Of a stretch of 61,335 nt of DNA, positions 1 to 8,503 are shown in pieces. The stretch is from IMG/VR virus record IMGVR_UViG_3300008261_000017, positions 1-61,335 of that record; one strand, 5' to 3'. The notes beneath the pieces were generated by a model. It searched no databases. It had not been told where the DNA came from and saw nothing but the letters and a program-made list of their open reading frames with translations. This DNA comes from a virus. Both the position numbers and the translations under genes were made by a program. Position 1 is the stretch's first letter. Each line of letters begins with the position of its first letter.

Positions 1-1
1 T

Positions 2-517
2 CGTTGGTCAGTTGAGAAGTTCAAGGGTCTTATCTTCCAAATCGAGCGTGATGCAAACCAGATTGCACAAAGAACTCGTAGAGGAAAGGGCAACATGATT
101 CTCTGCTCTGCAGATGTTGCTTCCGCACTCACCCACGCAGGACTTCTTGATTACACTCCTGCACTCAATGCAAACCTCAACGTTGATGACACTGGCAACA
201 CCTTCGCAGGTGTTCTCAATGGTCGTTACAGAGTTTACATTGACCCATATGCAGCAAACAACAGTGCTAACCAGTACTACGTTGTTGGTTATAAGGGTTC
301 TTCACCTTATGATGCTGGTCTCTTCTATTGCCCATATGTACCTCTCCAGATGGTACGTGCAGTTGGTGAGAATAGCTTCCAGCCTAAGATTGGCTTTAAG
401 ACCCGTTACGGCATTGTTGCAAACCCATTCGCAGAGGGAACCAATGCTGGTCTCGGTGCTCTAACTGCCAACAGCAACCGTTACTACAGAAGAGTACGTG
501 TTGACAACCTAATGTGA
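2..517 (+). CDS. 23: Major capsid protein gp23, C-terminal part
   Basis: The reading frame is open from the window edge to a TGA at 515-517, so only the last 171 residues are present. The translation (QIAQRTRRGKGN, SADVASALTHAGLLDYTP, then a NxYYVVGYKG-type stretch and ...GLFYCPYVPLQMVRAVG) matches the C-terminal domain of T4-family gp23, which forms the hexameric capsomers of the head. A strong terminator follows directly, and the next genes (gp3, uvsY, uvsW) are the usual cyanomyovirus neighbours. The 5' end lies outside the window. Confidence 0.95.
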   Translation, partial: RWSVEKFKGLIFQIERDANQIAQRTRRGKGNMILCSADVASALTHAGLLDYTPALNANLNVDDTGNTFAGVLNGRYRVYIDPYAANNSANQYYVVGYKGSSPYDAGLFYCPYVPLQMVRAVGENSFQPKIGFKTRYGIVANPFAEGTNAGLGALTANSNRYYRRVRVDNLM

Positions 518-536
518 TTCATCACTAAGGTAATCG

Positions 537-562
537 AGAGGGTCTTCGGACCCTCTTTTTTT
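537..562 (+). terminator. Intrinsic terminator after gp23
   Basis: Perfect 8-bp stem AGAGGGTC/GACCCTCT with a stable TTCG tetraloop followed by a T run. It ends the capsid transcript. Confidence 0.95.
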
Positions 563-567
563 ATGCA

Positions 568-575
568 AATAAATA
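568..575 (+). promoter_or_regulatory. Candidate late promoter AATAAATA
   Basis: Matches the T4-type late octamer NATAAATA. It lies just after the T run of the gp23 terminator and 28 bases before the GTG of the gp3 gene, so late transcription could restart here. Confidence 0.5.
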
Positions 576-602
576 GTTAAAAATAATTTTGAGATTAAAC
601 AA

Positions 603-1157
603 GTGTCAGAAACTTTATTACCATTACAGAGGCAATTAAGTAATAGGAATTTTTTAACAACAACTGGATTCAAATTTACTTTAGCAAAATATCCAAAGGT
701 TGATTTTTTTTCTAATACTGCACTTGTCCCATCTATAAGTTTAGGAGTTGCTGCTCAACCATCTTACTTAAAAGACATCCCAATTCCTGGAGATAAGTTA
801 AGTTATGATGATTTTTCTCTGGACTTTCTTGTTGATGAAAATTTTGAAAATTACTTATTGGTACATAATTGGTTAAGGGGATTTGGTTACCCAGAGTCAC
901 TGGAAGAGTATCAAGAGTTATTGAATGATGACTCTTATACTCCAGGAAAGCAAACTGCACTGTCTGGACAATCAGATGGCACTCTAGTTGTTTATAATAG
1001 TAATTTTCAACCAATTGTAAATATAATTTTTTCTGGTTTATTTCCAGTATCTCTTTCTACGATTAACTTTGATGCAAAGGACTCAAATGCAAATTATGTC
1101 ACAGCATCAGTAACATTTAAATATACAATTTATAATATTAAAAAAATTGACTTATGA
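603..1157 (+). CDS. 3: Tail completion / sheath stabiliser protein gp3 (tail-tube fold)
   Basis: 184 residues from a GTG start. The sequence has the look of a tail-tube-related protein: residues about 20-70 (GFKFTLAKYPKVDFF, then VPSISLG and IPIPGDKLSYDDFSLDFLVDE) and a C-terminal beta-rich end (YVTASVTFKYTIYNI). In T4-like cyanophages the gene between gp23 and uvsY is gp3, which caps the tail tube and stabilises the sheath. The assignment therefore rests on synteny plus the fold-like pattern. Another tube-family protein (gp54 or gp19-like) is the main alternative. The stop overlaps the uvsY start (ATGA). Confidence 0.65.
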   Translation: MSETLLPLQRQLSNRNFLTTTGFKFTLAKYPKVDFFSNTALVPSISLGVAAQPSYLKDIPIPGDKLSYDDFSLDFLVDENFENYLLVHNWLRGFGYPESLEEYQELLNDDSYTPGKQTALSGQSDGTLVVYNSNFQPIVNIIFSGLFPVSLSTINFDAKDSNANYVTASVTFKYTIYNIKKIDL

Positions 1158-1582
1158 ACATTGATGAAATTCAAACATTATGGGAAGAAGATTCAAAACT
1201 AGATCCAGATAATCTCCACACTGAGTCTATAAAAATACCTTCTTTGCACTCAAAATATTATAAAATTTATAATAATATTCTCTTATTAAAAAAGATGGAA
1301 GAGAATAAATTTAAAATATTAAAAAAAGAAAAATGGATGTACTATACTGGAAAAGCAGATCCAGAAGTATACAAAGAAAACCCATTCGATCATAAGGTAT
1401 TAAAACCAGATATAGATAAGTATATGGATGCAGATGAAGAAATAATTAAATCTGTATCTAAAATTGAATATTTTCAGACAATGTTAAATTATTTGGATAG
1501 TATTTTAAAGACAATCTTAAATAGAACTTACCAAATAAAAAATGCAATTGAATTCATGAGATTTACTGCTGGATATGACTGA
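1154..1582 (+). CDS. uvsY: Recombination mediator UvsY
   Basis: 142 residues, mostly helical and charged. It overlaps gp3 by 4 bases and uvsW by 8. T4 UvsY (137 residues) is a hexameric mediator that loads the UvsX recombinase onto gp32-coated single strands. The pattern in the middle (KMEENKFKILKKEKWMYYTGKADPEVY) and the helical C-terminus (IEYFQTMLNYLDSILKTI) are typical of the family, as is the position immediately upstream of uvsW. Confidence 0.85.
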   Translation: MNIDEIQTLWEEDSKLDPDNLHTESIKIPSLHSKYYKIYNNILLLKKMEENKFKILKKEKWMYYTGKADPEVYKENPFDHKVLKPDIDKYMDADEEIIKSVSKIEYFQTMLNYLDSILKTILNRTYQIKNAIEFMRFTAGYD

Positions 1583-3038
1583 CATTAAAATTAGAAAAAA
1601 GAACGAAATATATTTGACAATAACTGCTGATCCTCATATTCATCAGGAATTGAGTGACTATTTTACATTTGATGTTCCAGGTGCAAAATTTATGCCCCAG
1701 TACAGAAGTAAGTATTGGGACGGAAAGATACGTCTATTCTCTACTGCTACTGGTGAGATTTATGTTGGTCTTTTAGATAAAGTTATTTCTTGGGCAAAGA
1801 AATCCAATTACACAATAGAGTTTGAAAATAATAAGTTCTACGGAACACCTTTTGAGGAAAATGACAATGTTTCCTATGAAGGAATTAAAGATTATATGAT
1901 TCGTATCTCTAAGCATAAGCCAAGAGATTATCAGGTTGATGCAGTTTATGATGCCCTTAGATATAACCGTAAACTTTTAATTTCACCAACTGCTTCTGGA
2001 AAGTCGTTGATGATTTATTCTATTGTCAGATACTTTGCTGAAAGAGATCAAAAAATTCTTCTAGTGGTTCCTACAACGTCACTGGTTGAACAAATGTTCA
2101 AAGACTTCCAAGACTATGGATGGAACGCAGAAGACTACTGCCACCGCATCTACAGTGGTCGTGAGAAGACTAGCAATAGTTTAGTGACAATTACCACTTG
2201 GCAATCAATTTACAAACTACCTAGAAATTTTTATGAGTCCTTTGATGTGGTAATTGGAGACGAAGCACACCAATTCAAATCTAAATCACTAGTTGGTATC
2301 ATGACTAAACTAGACAATACTAAGTATAGATTTGGATTTACTGGTACTTTAGATGGGTCTCAAACTCATAAGTGGGTATTAGAAGGTTTATTTGGTCCAT
2401 CATACAAGGTAACTCAAACAAAAGAACTCATTGAAAAAGGTCATTTATCAAAACTTCAGATAAAAGTTCTTCTGTTAAAGCATAATGAACATCAATTTAA
2501 TGAGTATGAGGAAGAAATTCAATATATAATCAGTCACGAAAAAAGAAATAAGTTTATTAAAAATCTTGCTTTAGACTTGAAAGGAAATACTTTAGTTCTT
2601 TTTAACAGAGTGGAAACTCATGGAGTCCCCATTTATAATTTAATAAATAATTCTGCTTCAAAAAATAGAAGAGTATTTTTTGTTTATGGTGGGGTTGATG
2701 CTGAAGAAAGAGAAAAGGTAAGAGAAATAACAGAAAAAGAATCAGATGCAATTATTGTTGCATCCTATGGAACGTTCTCTACTGGAGTAAATATTAAAAA
2801 CCTACACAATGTGATATTTGCTTCACCCTCTAAGTCAAGGATTAGAAATCTCCAATCTATTGGAAGAGTCTTAAGGAAAGGAGACAATAAATCAAAAGCA
2901 ATTCTTTATGATATTGCAGATGACATTACATACAAGTCTAAAAAAAATTATACTTTAAATCATTTAATTGAAAGAATTAAAATCTATAACGAAGAAAATT
3001 TTAATTATGAAGTACTACAAATCAACTTTAAAGAGTAA
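1575..3038 (+). CDS. uvsW: DNA/RNA helicase UvsW
   Basis: 487 residues, the usual size for UvsW, a superfamily 2 helicase that remodels branched DNA and R-loops and helps switch from origin- to recombination-primed replication in T4. Visible motifs: an N-terminal UvsW-type domain (about 1-100), Walker A SPTASGKS at 137-144, DEAH at 229-232, FGFTGTL (motif III) near 258, and a motif VI SIGRVLRKG near 430. It overlaps uvsY and is followed after 8 bases by a small Sm-like gene. Confidence 0.95.
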   Translation: MTDIKIRKKNEIYLTITADPHIHQELSDYFTFDVPGAKFMPQYRSKYWDGKIRLFSTATGEIYVGLLDKVISWAKKSNYTIEFENNKFYGTPFEENDNVSYEGIKDYMIRISKHKPRDYQVDAVYDALRYNRKLLISPTASGKSLMIYSIVRYFAERDQKILLVVPTTSLVEQMFKDFQDYGWNAEDYCHRIYSGREKTSNSLVTITTWQSIYKLPRNFYESFDVVIGDEAHQFKSKSLVGIMTKLDNTKYRFGFTGTLDGSQTHKWVLEGLFGPSYKVTQTKELIEKGHLSKLQIKVLLLKHNEHQFNEYEEEIQYIISHEKRNKFIKNLALDLKGNTLVLFNRVETHGVPIYNLINNSASKNRRVFFVYGGVDAEEREKVREITEKESDAIIVASYGTFSTGVNIKNLHNVIFASPSKSRIRNLQSIGRVLRKGDNKSKAILYDIADDITYKSKKNYTLNHLIERIKIYNEENFNYEVLQINFKE

Positions 3039-3046
3039 CCATACAT

Positions 3047-3439
3047 ATGGAAGAAGAATTTTATGCAGTTATTAAATTAATTTCAGGAGAAGAAATATTT
3101 TCAAAAGTTTGTCCTTGTGAAGAGGATGAAAGAACCCTTTTGATACTTGACAACCCTGTTACAATAGAAACTGTTAACTTAAAACAATTTGGGGTTACTG
3201 GAATCAAAGTTAACCCATGGATTAAATTTACTGATGATTCAATGTTCATTGTTAATATGGACAAAGTTCTTACAATGTCTGAAGTAACAGATGAAGATAT
3301 TCTTAAAATGTACAACAAGTATATTAGAAATAAGAATAAGGATTCAAAAGCAAATAAACCAACATCTGACATGGGATACTTATCCTCTATTGCTGATGCT
3401 AGAATTTATCTAGAAAAGTTATATAGATTAGAAAATTAA
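3047..3439 (+). CDS. Sm-like small protein (copy 1 of 3)
   Basis: 130 residues. The pattern KLISGEEIF...NPVTIE...NPWIKFTDDSMFIVNMDKVLTMSEV resembles two other proteins in this window (10921-11274 and 11213-11476): a strand with SGE, an NP turn, a PW motif and a final VLTxxEP-like strand. Proteins of this kind in cyanophages have an Sm/LSm-type beta-barrel fold; one of putative cyanophage origin was solved by structural genomics. An RNA-binding or assembly role is inferred. Residues about 100-130 form a charged helical tail absent from the other copies. Confidence 0.6.
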   Translation: MEEEFYAVIKLISGEEIFSKVCPCEEDERTLLILDNPVTIETVNLKQFGVTGIKVNPWIKFTDDSMFIVNMDKVLTMSEVTDEDILKMYNKYIRNKNKDSKANKPTSDMGYLSSIADARIYLEKLYRLEN

Positions 3440-3494
3440 GGTATAGTATAATCATCAAACTCCACAGAGTTATTTTACACATTAAGACCAACCC

Positions 3495-3524
3495 TTGTCA
3501 ACTTTTGGAAATCAGTGTTATAAT
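3495..3524 (+). promoter_or_regulatory. Host sigma70-type promoter for gp55
   Basis: TTGTCA at 3495-3500 and TATAAT at 3519-3524, spacer 18. The expected start near 3531 gives a 28-base leader before the gp55 ATG at 3559. Confidence 0.75.
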
Positions 3525-3558
3525 TCAAACATTAAAACATAACTTAACCCAAAACATA

Positions 3559-4029
3559 ATGAGTAAGGAAAGGAAAAATCCCCACTACGTTAATAACAAA
3601 GATTTTCATTTAGCTCTTATTGAGCATAAAAAGAAAGTAGATCTAGCAAAGAAGAAAGGACTACCACCCCCAAGAATTTCAAATTATCTTGGAGACTGTT
3701 TTCTTAAAATTGCCAACCATTTATCTTATCGTCCCAACTTTGTTAACTATATGTTTAGGGAAGATATGATTAGTGACGGTGTGGAAAATTGTGTTCACTA
3801 TATCAATAACTTTGATACAGAAAGAACAAATCCATTTGCATACTTTACTCAAATTGTTTATTATGCTTTTCTAAGGAGAATCCATAAAGAAAAGAAGCAA
3901 ATGGAGATTAAAGAAAAAATCATTGAAAGAAGTGGTTACGACCAAGTTTTTTCTGTGGATGGTGACAGAATGAATAGTTCCGAGTACAATAGCATTAAGG
4001 ACAACATTCAAATTAAACTATATCAATGA
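3559..4029 (+). CDS. 55: Late-transcription sigma factor gp55
   Basis: 156 residues from ATG 3559. This start was chosen because the frame upstream has only a TTG at 3505 that overlaps the promoter. The core (MSKERKNPHYVNNKDF, LGDCFLKIANHLSYRPNF, DMISDGVENCVHYINNFD, NPFAYFTQIVYYAFLRRIHKEKKQ) is the region-2-like domain of the gp55 sigma family. This factor directs host RNA polymerase to NATAAATA late promoters together with gp33 and the gp45 clamp. It has its own early promoter just upstream and overlaps gp47 by 4 bases. Confidence 0.95.
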   Translation: MSKERKNPHYVNNKDFHLALIEHKKKVDLAKKKGLPPPRISNYLGDCFLKIANHLSYRPNFVNYMFREDMISDGVENCVHYINNFDTERTNPFAYFTQIVYYAFLRRIHKEKKQMEIKEKIIERSGYDQVFSVDGDRMNSSEYNSIKDNIQIKLYQ

Positions 4030-5069
4030 AAATTGCTTTAATAACTGATACTCATTATAATTTTAAAAAAGCAAATAAAAACTTTCATGATTATTTTGCA
4101 AAATTTTATAAAGATATATTTTTTCCTTACTTAGAAGAAAACAATATAAAAACAGTTATTCACCTTGGTGATGCCTTTGATAATCGTAAGGGGATTGATT
4201 ATTGGGCATTAGATTGGGCAAAAAGAAATGTTTATGATGTATTTAAAAAATTAAACATTAAAGTTTATAGTATAGTTGGAAATCATGATACTTACTATAA
4301 AAATACTAATGAAGTAAATTCAATTGATATTTTGTTAGATGAGTATGAAAATATTGTAAAAATTTCTTCTCCAATGGAAGTGAGTATTGGTGGGTTAGAT
4401 ACTCTATTACTTCCTTGGATTTGCTCAGAAAATCAAGAAGAAGTTTTTTCATTATTAGAATCTACAGAAGCAAAAGTTGTTTTTGGGCATCTTGAACTTC
4501 AGGGATTTTTTGTATTCCCTGGTCAATCCCAACCTCATGGAATGGATAAAAATATTTTTAATAAATTTACGAGAGTATTTTCTGGACATTACCATACTCG
4601 AAGTGATGATGGGAAAATATTTTACATTGGAAACCCATATCAAATGTTCTGGAATGATTATAATGATATGAGAGGATTTAATATTCTTGATACAAAATCA
4701 TTAAATCTTCAGTTTGTTAAAAATCCTTATACTATTTTTGAAAAAATTTATTATGAAGATAGTAAATTTGAAGAAATTGATGAAGAAAAATGTAAAAATA
4801 AAATAGTAAAGTTAATTGTTAGGAAAAAAAGCAATCAGAAACAGTTTGATTTATTTTTAGATAAACTAACTAAAATACCTTTTCTTGAATTAAAGGTATC
4901 TGAAATATTAGATGTTGATGATTCAAATTATCAGTATAGTGAAACAGAAGTAGAAGATACTTTGACTATTCTGAATGGGTATGTTGAAGAATCAGATTTT
5001 CAGTTAAATAAAGATATTGTTAAAAAAATTATAAAAGACATTTACAATGAGGCATTGGAAGTTGAGTAA
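4026..5069 (+). CDS. 47: Recombination endonuclease subunit gp47 (Mre11-like)
   Basis: 347 residues. Calcineurin-type metallophosphoesterase motifs are intact: D8 and H10 (ITDTHY), D49 (HLGDAFDNR), N86/H87 (VGNHD), GHLELQG near 155 and GHYHTR near 188. With gp46 it forms the Mre11/Rad50-type complex that resects double-strand ends for recombination-dependent replication. gp46 follows after one small gene. Confidence 0.95.
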   Translation: MKIALITDTHYNFKKANKNFHDYFAKFYKDIFFPYLEENNIKTVIHLGDAFDNRKGIDYWALDWAKRNVYDVFKKLNIKVYSIVGNHDTYYKNTNEVNSIDILLDEYENIVKISSPMEVSIGGLDTLLLPWICSENQEEVFSLLESTEAKVVFGHLELQGFFVFPGQSQPHGMDKNIFNKFTRVFSGHYHTRSDDGKIFYIGNPYQMFWNDYNDMRGFNILDTKSLNLQFVKNPYTIFEKIYYEDSKFEEIDEEKCKNKIVKLIVRKKSNQKQFDLFLDKLTKIPFLELKVSEILDVDDSNYQYSETEVEDTLTILNGYVEESDFQLNKDIVKKIIKDIYNEALEVE

Positions 5070-5076
5070 ATAAATA
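5069..5076 (+). promoter_or_regulatory. Candidate late promoter AATAAATA
   Basis: Late-type octamer overlapping the gp47 stop, 23 bases before the DUF3110-like gene. The surroundings are A/T-rich, so a chance match is possible. Confidence 0.35.
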
Positions 5077-5099
5077 AAAATAATACACTTACCCATGTG

Positions 5100-5387
5100 A
5101 TGTACATATTAACAATCAAAGGGCAAGAAGATGAAGGTGCATATGCTGTTCTTAATGAAGATGGAGAACAGTATGTATATTTTTTTGAGGAAGAAGACGA
5201 TGCAGAAAGATATGCTGGTCTTTTAGAGGCAGAGGATTATCCACCAATGTCTGTAATAGAGGTTGATGGAGATTTGGCAGTTAAAACTTGTGAGATACAT
5301 GACTATAGTTATGTTATAATCACTAATAATGATTTTGTAATTCCCCCAAGAACCAATGATTATTTTCGACAAAATAAGATTTCGTAA
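5100..5387 (+). CDS. DUF3110-like small acidic protein
   Basis: 95 residues from ATG 5100; a GTG at 5097 is an equally placed start. The segment YFFEEEDDAERYAGLLEAEDYPPMSV is typical of DUF3110, a family found in cyanobacteria and cyanophages with no established function. It sits between gp47 and gp46 and overlaps the gp46 start by 32 bases, so the two are probably translationally coupled. Being between two subunits of one complex suggests a recombination-related role, but that is inference. Confidence 0.75.
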   Translation: MYILTIKGQEDEGAYAVLNEDGEQYVYFFEEEDDAERYAGLLEAEDYPPMSVIEVDGDLAVKTCEIHDYSYVIITNNDFVIPPRTNDYFRQNKIS

Positions 5388-7074
5388 TTTTTTATCAACA
5401 GGAAATACCTTTACAGAAATAAATTTAAAGGAAACCAATACAACATTAATTATTGGTAGTAATGGAAGTGGTAAGTCCACTTTACTGGATGCTTTATGCT
5501 TTGTTCTTTTCAATAAGGCATTTAGAAAAATTACAAAAAATCAGTTAATTAATTCTACAAACGAAAAAGATTGTTTGGTTGAGATAGAATTTAATACAGC
5601 ATCCTCTAAATGGATGGTAAGACGAGGCATAAAACCAGCTGTATTTGAAATCTACAAAGATGGAGAACTTGTCAATCAACTAGCATCCAATAATGACCAG
5701 CAAGATTGGTTAGAACGGCAAGTATTAAAATTGAATTATAAGTCTTTCACGCAAATTGTTATTCTTGGAAGTGCTTCTTTTGTGCCATTTATGCAGTTAT
5801 CTACGGCACATAGGAGAGAAATAGTTGAGGATTTGCTTGATATTAAGATATTCTCTTCTATGAATTCCATAGTAAAAGAAAAAATAAAAAATACTAATGA
5901 TAAAATAAAAGAAATAACAGTCACTCACAAGTTGACTGAAGAAAAAATCGAAATGCAAAAGCAATTTATTGAAAGTGTAGAGAATGATATTAAAAAACAA
6001 ATAAAAAATAAAGAGGATAAGATATCTGAAATTGAATCTAGGATAAAAGAAGTAGAGGAGGAAAATCAAGGTAAGCAAAAAAAAGTTGAAACTGAGTTGC
6101 AAATAGAGATGGAAGAGTTATCTTCTTGCACAAAAAAACTTAAACAACTATCTACTTTAAAAGTCAAAATACAAGAAAAACTTAACTCATTCAATGAGCA
6201 AAAGGAGTTTTTCAACAGCAGTTCGGAATGCCCAACCTGCACACAAAAGATAGAAGAAAGTTTTAGGTTAAATAAAATTGAAGAATGTGAGGAAAAATTA
6301 AATGAATTAGAGAAGGGTTGCATTGAATTAAAGAAATCAATTCTCGAAGAAGAGGATAGAGAAAAGAAATTCAATCAAGTTTCTAAGCAAATTCTAACTC
6401 TAAACAATGAAGTATCTAACAACAACGTTAAAGTTTCTCAATTTAATAGGCAAACCAGAGAACTTCAGCAAGAAATTCAAGAACTTAAAACAAGAGACCA
6501 AGATAAAAATTCTGAAAGAAGTGTTTTAAAAAAATTAGAAGTTACTTTATCCAAACTTGAAGAGGATAGAGCAAAATATAGAGAACTTAATACTTACTAT
6601 GAATTTTCACAAAACCTATTAAAAGATGGTGGAGTAAAAGCAAAAATTATTCAAAAATATCTCCCGATTATGAATCAGCAAATAAACAAATATTTGCAGA
6701 TGATGGATTTTTATATTAATTTTACTCTCGATGATGAGTTTAATGAAAGTATAAAATCACCTATACATGAAGATTTTAGTTATGAATCATTCAGTGAAGG
6801 TGAAAAAATGAGAATAAATCTTGCTCTCCTTTTTACCTGGAGAGAAATTGCAAGAATGAAAAATTCTATTAGAACTAATTTGTTGATACTTGACGAAGTA
6901 TTTGACAGTTCACTTGATGGTACAGGAATTGAGTATTTTACAAAAATAATAAGGTATGTTATTAATGACTCAAATATATTGGTCATTTCACATAAAACTG
7001 ATGAGATGATTGATTTATTTGACAGGGTTATTAAAGTCGAAAAAGTAAAGGGATTCAGCAAAATCGTTCCTTGA
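5356..7074 (+). CDS. 46: Recombination endonuclease subunit gp46 (Rad50-like)
   Basis: 572 residues. Walker A GSNGSGKST at 34-42, a long coiled coil interrupted by a zinc hook CPTC (C292, C295), an ABC signature SEGEK near 480 and a Walker B LLILDEV near 510. This is the ATPase partner of gp47 in double-strand-end processing. The start lies inside the preceding DUF3110-like gene. The stop codon overlaps the -35 box of the next promoter. Confidence 0.96.
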   Translation: MIIFDKIRFRNFLSTGNTFTEINLKETNTTLIIGSNGSGKSTLLDALCFVLFNKAFRKITKNQLINSTNEKDCLVEIEFNTASSKWMVRRGIKPAVFEIYKDGELVNQLASNNDQQDWLERQVLKLNYKSFTQIVILGSASFVPFMQLSTAHRREIVEDLLDIKIFSSMNSIVKEKIKNTNDKIKEITVTHKLTEEKIEMQKQFIESVENDIKKQIKNKEDKISEIESRIKEVEEENQGKQKKVETELQIEMEELSSCTKKLKQLSTLKVKIQEKLNSFNEQKEFFNSSSECPTCTQKIEESFRLNKIEECEEKLNELEKGCIELKKSILEEEDREKKFNQVSKQILTLNNEVSNNNVKVSQFNRQTRELQQEIQELKTRDQDKNSERSVLKKLEVTLSKLEEDRAKYRELNTYYEFSQNLLKDGGVKAKIIQKYLPIMNQQINKYLQMMDFYINFTLDDEFNESIKSPIHEDFSYESFSEGEKMRINLALLFTWREIARMKNSIRTNLLILDEVFDSSLDGTGIEYFTKIIRYVINDSNILVISHKTDEMIDLFDRVIKVEKVKGFSKIVP

Positions 7075-7098
7075 CTAATCCCTTGAATCTGTTATACT
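7071..7098 (+). promoter_or_regulatory. Host sigma70-type promoter
   Basis: TTGACT at 7071-7076, spacer 16, TATACT at 7093-7098. The -35 box overlaps the gp46 stop. It serves the gene at 7121 and probably gp45-gp44-gp62-regA. Confidence 0.75.
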
Positions 7099-7120
7099 GA
7101 TATGGAGATAAAAATTTATT

Positions 7121-7678
7121 ATGGACAGCAGCAATTTTACTACTTTTACAGTTAAAACGGACAATCTCCCTGCTCAAAATGATGTAGTTACTACAACTAA
7201 TTCTAGTGATGTGATTTCTTTTGGTGATAAAATTGTTGGGTCAAGTGGTGGTGACACCATTTACCCAGCAGACCATCCCAGTCAACAATTTTGGTATGAG
7301 GATGGGTTTAGTCTTACTGGAAATCCTGGACCCTACTCACCCGATACAATCACATTTACTTCTTCTACGATTAATCAAACTATGAGTCAAGAAAATAATA
7401 ATGGTTTTTGGAAATATAACGAAGATAAAATTTTGAAGCAACTTGAAGAATATATTAAAGGCACATATAGGCAACATTATGTTGACCGAACTGGTGGAGG
7501 ATCAGAGCAAACACTAGACAAAATCAAGCATAATCGTCGTGAAGGATTCTGTGCTGGAAACGTTACAAAGTACATTGACCGTTACGACACAAAAGGAACT
7601 CCTAGGCAAGACTTGTTTAAAGTGCTACACTACACTATCCTGCTTATCAACCACCTAAACCTTATTGAAAACAAGTGA
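7121..7678 (+). CDS. Protein with C-terminal DUF3310-like domain
   Basis: 185 residues. The N-terminal two thirds are rich in Ser/Thr/Asn and not recognised. Residues about 115-183 (YRQHYVDRTGG, then REGFCAGNVTKYIDRYDTKGT, then DLFKVLHYTILLINHL) fit DUF3310, a phage domain of the form FCxGNAIKYIxRxxxK...DLxKAxxYL. DUF3310 proteins are sometimes labelled nucleotide kinases without proof. The gene opens the clamp operon and overlaps the gp45 frame at its end. Confidence 0.7.
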   Translation: MDSSNFTTFTVKTDNLPAQNDVVTTTNSSDVISFGDKIVGSSGGDTIYPADHPSQQFWYEDGFSLTGNPGPYSPDTITFTSSTINQTMSQENNNGFWKYNEDKILKQLEEYIKGTYRQHYVDRTGGGSEQTLDKIKHNRREGFCAGNVTKYIDRYDTKGTPRQDLFKVLHYTILLINHLNLIENK

Positions 7679-7692
7679 GATTAATTTCTGAT

Positions 7693-8358
7693 ATGAAACT
7701 TTCTGCTGAAACAATCACAGTCCTTAAAAACTTTTCTTCTATTAATCAATCTATTTTGGTTAAATCTGGTTCTAAACTTAGAACTATCTCTGTCATGAAA
7801 AATATTCTGGCAGAAGCAGATGTAAAAGAAACTTTTGCGAGAGACTTTGCAATTTATGACCTTAATCAATTTTTGAATGGTCTCAGTCTTCACCAAGACC
7901 CAGATTTGAATTTCACTAATGAATCTTATATTGTTATTAGTGAAGGAAAAAGAAAGGTAAAATACTTTTTTGCCGACCCTGAAGTAATTGTCACACCTCC
8001 AGAAAAAGAACTTGAACTTCCTTCTCAGGATGTTTGCTTCCAACTAGAACACTCTCAGTTGGACAAACTCATTAAAGCATCTGCAGTGTATCAACTTCCA
8101 GACTTGTCTGCTATTGGTGAAAATGGTGTAATTCGTTTAGTTGTCAGAGATAAAAAGAACGATACTTCAAATGAGTTTTCAATTGATGTTGGTGAAACAA
8201 CTAGTGATTTTGTATTTAACTTTAAAGTTGAAAATATTAAAATCATTCCAGGAACTTATGATGTGGTAGTTTCTAAAAAACTATTGTCCAAATTTAGTAA
8301 TGAGAGATATAATCTCAATTATTACATTGCATTGGAACCTGATTCTTCCTTTGGATGA
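7693..8358 (+). CDS. 45: Sliding clamp gp45
   Basis: 221 residues from ATG 7693; an in-frame GTG at 7675 is less likely. MKLSAETITVLKNFSSIN and the following NQSILVKSG are characteristic of T4-family gp45 clamps. The trimeric clamp tethers DNA polymerase gp43 and also activates late transcription through gp55/gp33. It is followed by a 48-codon gene and then the clamp-loader ATPase gp44. Confidence 0.94.
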   Translation: MKLSAETITVLKNFSSINQSILVKSGSKLRTISVMKNILAEADVKETFARDFAIYDLNQFLNGLSLHQDPDLNFTNESYIVISEGKRKVKYFFADPEVIVTPPEKELELPSQDVCFQLEHSQLDKLIKASAVYQLPDLSAIGENGVIRLVVRDKKNDTSNEFSIDVGETTSDFVFNFKVENIKIIPGTYDVVVSKKLLSKFSNERYNLNYYIALEPDSSFG

Positions 8359-8501
8359 AGTATAAAGTAAAATATAAACTTCCAGGTGACAATCGTTACC
8401 TGGAACTCATTGTTGATGCAGATAGTCAGTCTCAAGCAAAAAGAATTGCTCAAGCACAGATTCCCTCTGCAATTATTATTGGCGGTCCTCAACCTATTTG
8501 A
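8355..8501 (+). CDS. Conserved small protein between gp45 and gp44
   Basis: 48 residues. It starts in an ATGA overlap with the gp45 stop and ends 2 bases before the gp44 ATG. Sequence: MKYKVKYKLPGDNRYLELIV followed by a helix and an IIIGGPQP tail, suggesting a small alpha/beta protein. Tight coupling on both sides supports real translation. Function unknown. Confidence 0.75.
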   Translation: MKYKVKYKLPGDNRYLELIVDADSQSQAKRIAQAQIPSAIIIGGPQPI

Positions 8502-8503
8502 TT

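Noticed and set aside
3456-3475. AACTC/GAGTT hairpin as a terminator
   Set aside because: Only 5 bp and no proper T run, so not called.
3505-3558. Upstream TTG start for gp55
   Set aside because: It would overlap the -10 box and precede the predicted transcript start; ATG 3559 fits the family.
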